Assembly: GCA_025060615.1 (NCBI GenBank)
Contig: JANXBS010000010.1
Coordinates: 87,104 to 151,103 of the forward strand
Direction: 5' to 3'
Source: Anaerolineae bacterium
Lineage (GTDB): Bacteria > Chloroflexota > Anaerolineae > DUEN01
Length of the DNA stretch: 64,000 bases
The translations under genes and the position numbers were made by a program. Below the pieces are notes generated by a model that was given only the letters and a program-made list of their open reading frames with translations, was not told the origin of the DNA and made no database searches. Below are positions 60,553 to 64,000 of the stretch, in pieces; positions within the stretch are counted from its first letter, which is position 1, and every line of letters begins with the position of its first letter.

Positions 60553-62679
60553 ATGCCATTTCCACCTGACTATGTCGAACGCGTCTACGCTGGTGTGCTG
60601 GGCAAGATCATCGGTGTCTATCTGGGTCGCCCCTTCGAGGGCTGGACTTACGACCGCATCATGGCCGAACTCGGCGAGATCCAGTATTATGTCCACGAGA
60701 GGCTCGAGAAGCCCCTGATCGTGACCGATGACGACATTACCGGTACCTTCACCTTCCTGCGTGCCCTGCCCGATTACGGCCACCCCCGCGATCTAACGCC
60801 TGCTCAAATCGGCCAGACTTGGCTCAACTATATCATCGAAGGACGCACGATTCTCTGGTGGGGCGGCCTGGGCAATTCTACGGAACATACCGCCTATCTG
60901 CGCCTTAAGCGCGGCATCCCAGCCCCTCGCAGTGGCTCCATCGAGCTCAACGGCAAGGTGGTGGCCGAGCAGATCGGCGCGCAGATCTTCATTGACGGCT
61001 GGGGGATGATCGCCCCTGGCGACCCAGAGTTGGCCGCCGATTTCGCCCGTCGCGCCGCCAGCGTCAGCCACGACGGCGAGGCTATCTACGGGGCTCAGGT
61101 GATCGCCGCTATGGAGGCTCAGGCCTTCGTCGAGCCCAATATACACAAGCTGCTCGATACGGCTACAGCCTTCATCCCCAAGGATTCCATCATCTACCGG
61201 TTAATCCAGGACGTGCGCGAGTGGCACCTTCAGGATGAGGACTGGCGCAAGACAAGAGAACGGATCGTCGCCCAGTACGGTTATGATCGGTACGGTGGCA
61301 ACTGCCATATCATCCCCAATCATGCTCTGATCATCCTGGCCTTGCTCTATGGGCAAGATGATTTTCAGAAATCGCTTAGCATTGTCAATACCTGTGGCTG
61401 GGATACCGATTGCAATTCAGGCAATGTGGGATGCCTACTGGGGATCAAGAACGGGCTGGCCGGTATCGAGGCAGGTCCCGATTGGCGCGGCCCAGTGGCG
61501 GATCGGCTGTATCTTCCCACGGCGGATGGCGGCCGCGCCATCACGGATGCGGTGAGCGAAGCCTACCGGATCGTCAATATCGCCCGGGCGCTGGCTGGTG
61601 AAGAGCCCCTCATGCCCAAAGGAGGTGCCCGTTTTCACTTCGAGCTGCCCGGCTCTGTGCAGGGGTTCCAGCCGGAGGAGAGCCCCGAATGCAAAGGCAC
61701 GGTGACGATCGAGAACGTCGCAGGATATAGCCGGCATGGCCAACGCAGCCTGGCCCTCCGCTATCGCCATCTAGCGCCCGGTCGGTTCGCCCGCGTGGCC
61801 ACGGCCACCTTCATCCCGCCCGAAGCAGCCGACATGCCAGGCTATGGGCTGATCGCCTCGCCGACTTTGTACCCTGGCCAGACAGTGCGCGCCGGCGTGA
61901 TTGCTGATCGGGGCAACACGACGCCCATCACCTGCCGGCTTTATCTGCGCAAGTACGGCGCCAACGATGAACTGGTCCGCCTGTATGGGCCGGAGGCCGT
62001 GTTAGCGCCAGGGTCCAGCCACGAGTTCACTTGGAGCATCGGCGATGCGGACGGCGAGCCCATCGCCGAGATCGGGATCGAGTTGCGAACGGAAACCGAC
62101 TCAACCTCGATCCGGCGGGCCGATGGCACGGTCTACCTGGACTACCTCACTTGGAACGGCGCGCCGGAAGTGAGGCTCACCCGCCCAGCCGCAAACAACA
62201 CCATGTGGCGACGGGCCTGGGTGGATGGCGTAGATCAATTCGCTCGGTTCTGGCCAGAACCGTATCGGCTGGTCCAAAATGAGGGCCGTGGCCTGCTCAT
62301 CCAGGGCACTCGTGAGTGGCGCGACTATCGCGTGACCGCTGATGTGACGCCCCATATGGTAAAGGCGGCCGGCATCGCTGCCCGCGTCCAGGGGATGCGC
62401 CGGTTTTACGCGCTATTGCTCTGCCATGACGGCAAAGCGCGACTGCTCAAGGCACTGGATGGTGATACGATCCTGGCCGAGGCCGATTTCCCCTGGCAGT
62501 TCGGCGAGACCCACGAGCTGAGCTTGCAAGTTATGGGCTGTCGGCTACAGGCTTGGGTGGATGGCCGGCTTCTCTTCGATATGGAAGACGGAGACCGTCC
62601 TCTCGATGGCGGCGGCGTAGCGTTAGTATGCGAGGAAGGGCGAACAGCGACCCATATCGTGACGATACAGCCGGTTTGA
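60553..62679 (+). CDS. ADP-ribosylglycohydrolase-like protein fused to a beta-sandwich module
   Basis: A 708-residue protein. The N-terminal part (about 1-350) has the ADP-ribosylglycohydrolase fold with its di-metal ligands: TDDD at 58-61 and WDTDCNSGNVGCLLG with Asp284 and Asp286. The C-terminal part (about 360-708) is beta-rich, with a region ending RLTRPAANN and a laminin-G/lectin-like domain (WRDYRVTADVTPHMVKAAGIAARVQG onward). No signal peptide is seen. Under LacI control beside a sugar reductase it more likely cleaves a carbohydrate N- or O-glycoside than protein ADP-ribose; this is inference. GAGGAG precedes the ATG. Confidence 0.85.
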   Translation: MPFPPDYVERVYAGVLGKIIGVYLGRPFEGWTYDRIMAELGEIQYYVHERLEKPLIVTDDDITGTFTFLRALPDYGHPRDLTPAQIGQTWLNYIIEGRTILWWGGLGNSTEHTAYLRLKRGIPAPRSGSIELNGKVVAEQIGAQIFIDGWGMIAPGDPELAADFARRAASVSHDGEAIYGAQVIAAMEAQAFVEPNIHKLLDTATAFIPKDSIIYRLIQDVREWHLQDEDWRKTRERIVAQYGYDRYGGNCHIIPNHALIILALLYGQDDFQKSLSIVNTCGWDTDCNSGNVGCLLGIKNGLAGIEAGPDWRGPVADRLYLPTADGGRAITDAVSEAYRIVNIARALAGEEPLMPKGGARFHFELPGSVQGFQPEESPECKGTVTIENVAGYSRHGQRSLALRYRHLAPGRFARVATATFIPPEAADMPGYGLIASPTLYPGQTVRAGVIADRGNTTPITCRLYLRKYGANDELVRLYGPEAVLAPGSSHEFTWSIGDADGEPIAEIGIELRTETDSTSIRRADGTVYLDYLTWNGAPEVRLTRPAANNTMWRRAWVDGVDQFARFWPEPYRLVQNEGRGLLIQGTREWRDYRVTADVTPHMVKAAGIAARVQGMRRFYALLLCHDGKARLLKALDGDTILAEADFPWQFGETHELSLQVMGCRLQAWVDGRLLFDMEDGDRPLDGGGVALVCEEGRTATHIVTIQPV

Positions 62680-62681
62680 GT

Positions 62682-63482
62682 CTAACGGGCAGGGAATGGA
62701 GTTCCTTCCCTGTCCTTCACCGGCTCGTCCGATGCGAATGGACCGTGATATCCCAGCTCAGCTAGGAAACGGCGATCCTCCGCCGTTAACGGGGCGTGAG
62801 CCAGCAGATCGGGCCGGCGCTCCAGAGTTCGCAACAGCGCCTGTCTTCGTCGCCAGCGCGCGATTTCTGCGTGGTTCCCAGAAAGCAAGATTTCGGGCAC
62901 CGACCAGCCACGGAACACGGCCGGGCGAGTGTACTGTGGCCCCTCTAGCAACCCCTGCGCATAGGAATCACACATCGAGGCCATAGCGTGGCCCAACGCC
63001 CCAGGCAACAGCCGGGTGACTGCATCCACGATTACCATGGCTGGGATCTCGCCGCCGGAAAGCACATAATCTCCGATGGAGATCTCATCTGTAGCCAAGT
63101 GTTCCCGCACCCGCTCGTCCACCCCTTCATAACGTCCGCAGATCAGGACCAATCGCTGGTGCTGAGCGAGCTCCATCGCCACCCGATGCGTGAAGACGCG
63201 TCCCTGCGGAGTGAGCAGGATAATCGGGGGCGAGGGTTCATGGGGATCCACGTCTGCCAACACATGCTCCACACAGGCGAAAATCGGCTCTGGCTTCATG
63301 ACCATGCCGCCGCCCCCGCCGTAAGGGTAATCATCAGTGACGCGATGCTTGTCCGTGGCAAAATCGCGAATGTTATAGATGCGGATCGAGATCAGGCCTG
63401 ACTCACGGGCCCTCTTGATGATGCTGTCATCAAACGGGCCCGTGAACATACCGGGAAACAACGTCAGAATGTCAAACCGCAT
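62682..63482 (-). CDS. trmD: tRNA (guanine-37-N1)-methyltransferase
   Basis: A 266-residue SPOUT methyltransferase that modifies G37 of tRNAs reading CNN codons and prevents frameshifting. Signature pieces are [40 protein letters not shown] and the knot loop [18 protein letters not shown]. It converges on the ADP-ribosylglycohydrolase-like gene with only two bases between stop codons and no hairpin. The usual rimM-trmD-rplS order is not seen here. Confidence 0.95.
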   Translation of the reverse strand: MRFDILTLFPGMFTGPFDDSIIKRARESGLISIRIYNIRDFATDKHRVTDDYPYGGGGGMVMKPEPIFACVEHVLADVDPHEPSPPIILLTPQGRVFTHRVAMELAQHQRLVLICGRYEGVDERVREHLATDEISIGDYVLSGGEIPAMVIVDAVTRLLPGALGHAMASMCDSYAQGLLEGPQYTRPAVFRGWSVPEILLSGNHAEIARWRRRQALLRTLERRPDLLAHAPLTAEDRRFLAELGYHGPFASDEPVKDREGTPFPAR

Positions 63483-63542
63483 AGCTTAACCCCTCGGCTT
63501 ATCTCAGCAAAATCGCAAGCTAAGGGAAAGATGTACCCAGAG

Positions 63543-64000
63543 CTATTCAAGCAGGAGGCTTTTAGAGGCTCCCACTAGTCCCTGGGGGGCCATGCGTGCC
63601 CCCTGCCCTGTGAGCATTCCAACCCCCTGCCGTTCCGTCTCCTCCACCACACTCCGATCCACCCGTATCCCAAACGCATACCCCAGAAACAACCCCGGCA
63701 CCCGCCGCGCCACCACCCGCCGCTGCCACCCCGCTGACCTCATGCGCCGCGCCCAAGCCCGCACATCGCCAGAGCTCAGACAAGCCTCGGCCTCAACTAC
63801 AGCCCAAACAGAGCCCCCATCCGGAGCAGCCGCCAGCAGCACCACATCCACCTCCCCATCCAGCGCCAGGTTGAACGGCTCCGCCAAAGGACGATACCCC
63901 TTCCCCTACAGGACGGAGCGGAAGACCCCGCCAGCCTCATCCTCCACGGCGGCACCAAAGATAGCCTCGAACCGGCTGAAGTGTTTCTCCAGCTTAACAG
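63543..64000 (-). pseudogene. Conserved hypothetical gene interrupted by an amber codon, cut by window edge
   Basis: One minus-strand frame runs from the window edge to the stop at 63543, broken only by TAG at 63908-63906. Before it the translation reads LEKHFSRFEAIFGAAVEDEA and then FRSVL. After the TAG it continues GKGYRPLAEPFNLALDGEVD without any shift. The downstream part shows VVLLAAAPDGGSVWAVVEAE followed by CLSSGDVRAWARRM, resembling nuclease-like or DUF3782-type families. A Gln codon changed to TAG would explain it. The N-terminus lies outside the window. A truncated protein from internal starts is possible but unlikely. Confidence 0.65.

Overview
The window looks like about 64 kb of a GC-rich, free-living bacterial chromosome, most probably a Chloroflexota (Anaerolineae-like) organism. 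This lineage call is an inference. It rests on the Pro-Thr-rich linker in the parvulin-type foldase, the sugar ABC cassettes with a Tat-type lipoprotein binding protein, the CHAT and clostripain-like peptidases, the many Gfo/Idh/MocA dehydrogenases and the large alpha-2-macroglobulin. No rRNA gene is present to settle it. Promoters are sigma70-like and several carry textbook TTGACA/TATAAT boxes. The window carries a tRNA-Sec gene, so the organism probably makes selenoproteins, although none was recognised here.

Layout. 1-1.9 kb: a metal-efflux P-type ATPase (cut by the window edge) behind a CmtR-type ArsR regulator with a clear promoter and operator, followed by a decayed transposase. 2.7-8.7 kb: a lipoprotein alpha-2-macroglobulin with a thioester motif. 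8.8-11.4 kb: tRNA-Sec, an HxlR regulator, an MBL-fold hydrolase, a JAMM protease and an FKBP isomerase. 11.6-16.1 kb: a secreted metallopeptidase and, on the other strand, a complete ECF vitamin-type transporter (S, fused A-A', T). 16.1-23.6 kb: a BNR/HEAT protein, a small TIR/DUF4062-like protein, a Gfo/Idh/MocA enzyme, and a pair of caspase-clan peptidases (CHAT and C11). 23.7-30.2 kb: a zinc ribbon protein, an O-antigen ligase-like protein, a truncated OppC-type permease, an M28 peptidase and membrane proteins. 30.3-36 kb: housekeeping genes (tRNA-Arg, rel, a foldase, rpsR-ssb-rpsF, tRNA-Pro).

36-50.2 kb is a large carbohydrate island. On the minus strand are a binding protein, two permeases and a 1466-residue protein that resembles polysaccharide lyases and carries C-terminal propeller repeats. 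Divergent from it on the plus strand are a ROK repressor, three Gfo/Idh/MocA dehydrogenases, a nitrilase-superfamily amidase and an LLM-type flavin enzyme. The two operons share a 190-bp control region that holds two strong divergent promoters and three palindromes. The substrate is unknown.

50.4-64 kb: an S1-domain RNA-binding protein; an arabinose-isomerase-family enzyme next to an L-rhamnose mutarotase; an intracellular GH-A hydrolase; a tyrosine recombinase that lacks its catalytic residues but has a strong promoter; a membrane-tethered LuxR-Kelch regulator; an aldo/keto reductase divergent from a LacI regulator and an ADP-ribosylglycohydrolase-like fusion; trmD; and a pseudogene with an in-frame amber codon at the right edge. 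The best candidates for undescribed biology are the 36-50 kb sugar island, the LuxR-TM-Kelch regulator, the catalytically dead recombinase and the ADP-ribosylglycohydrolase fusion.
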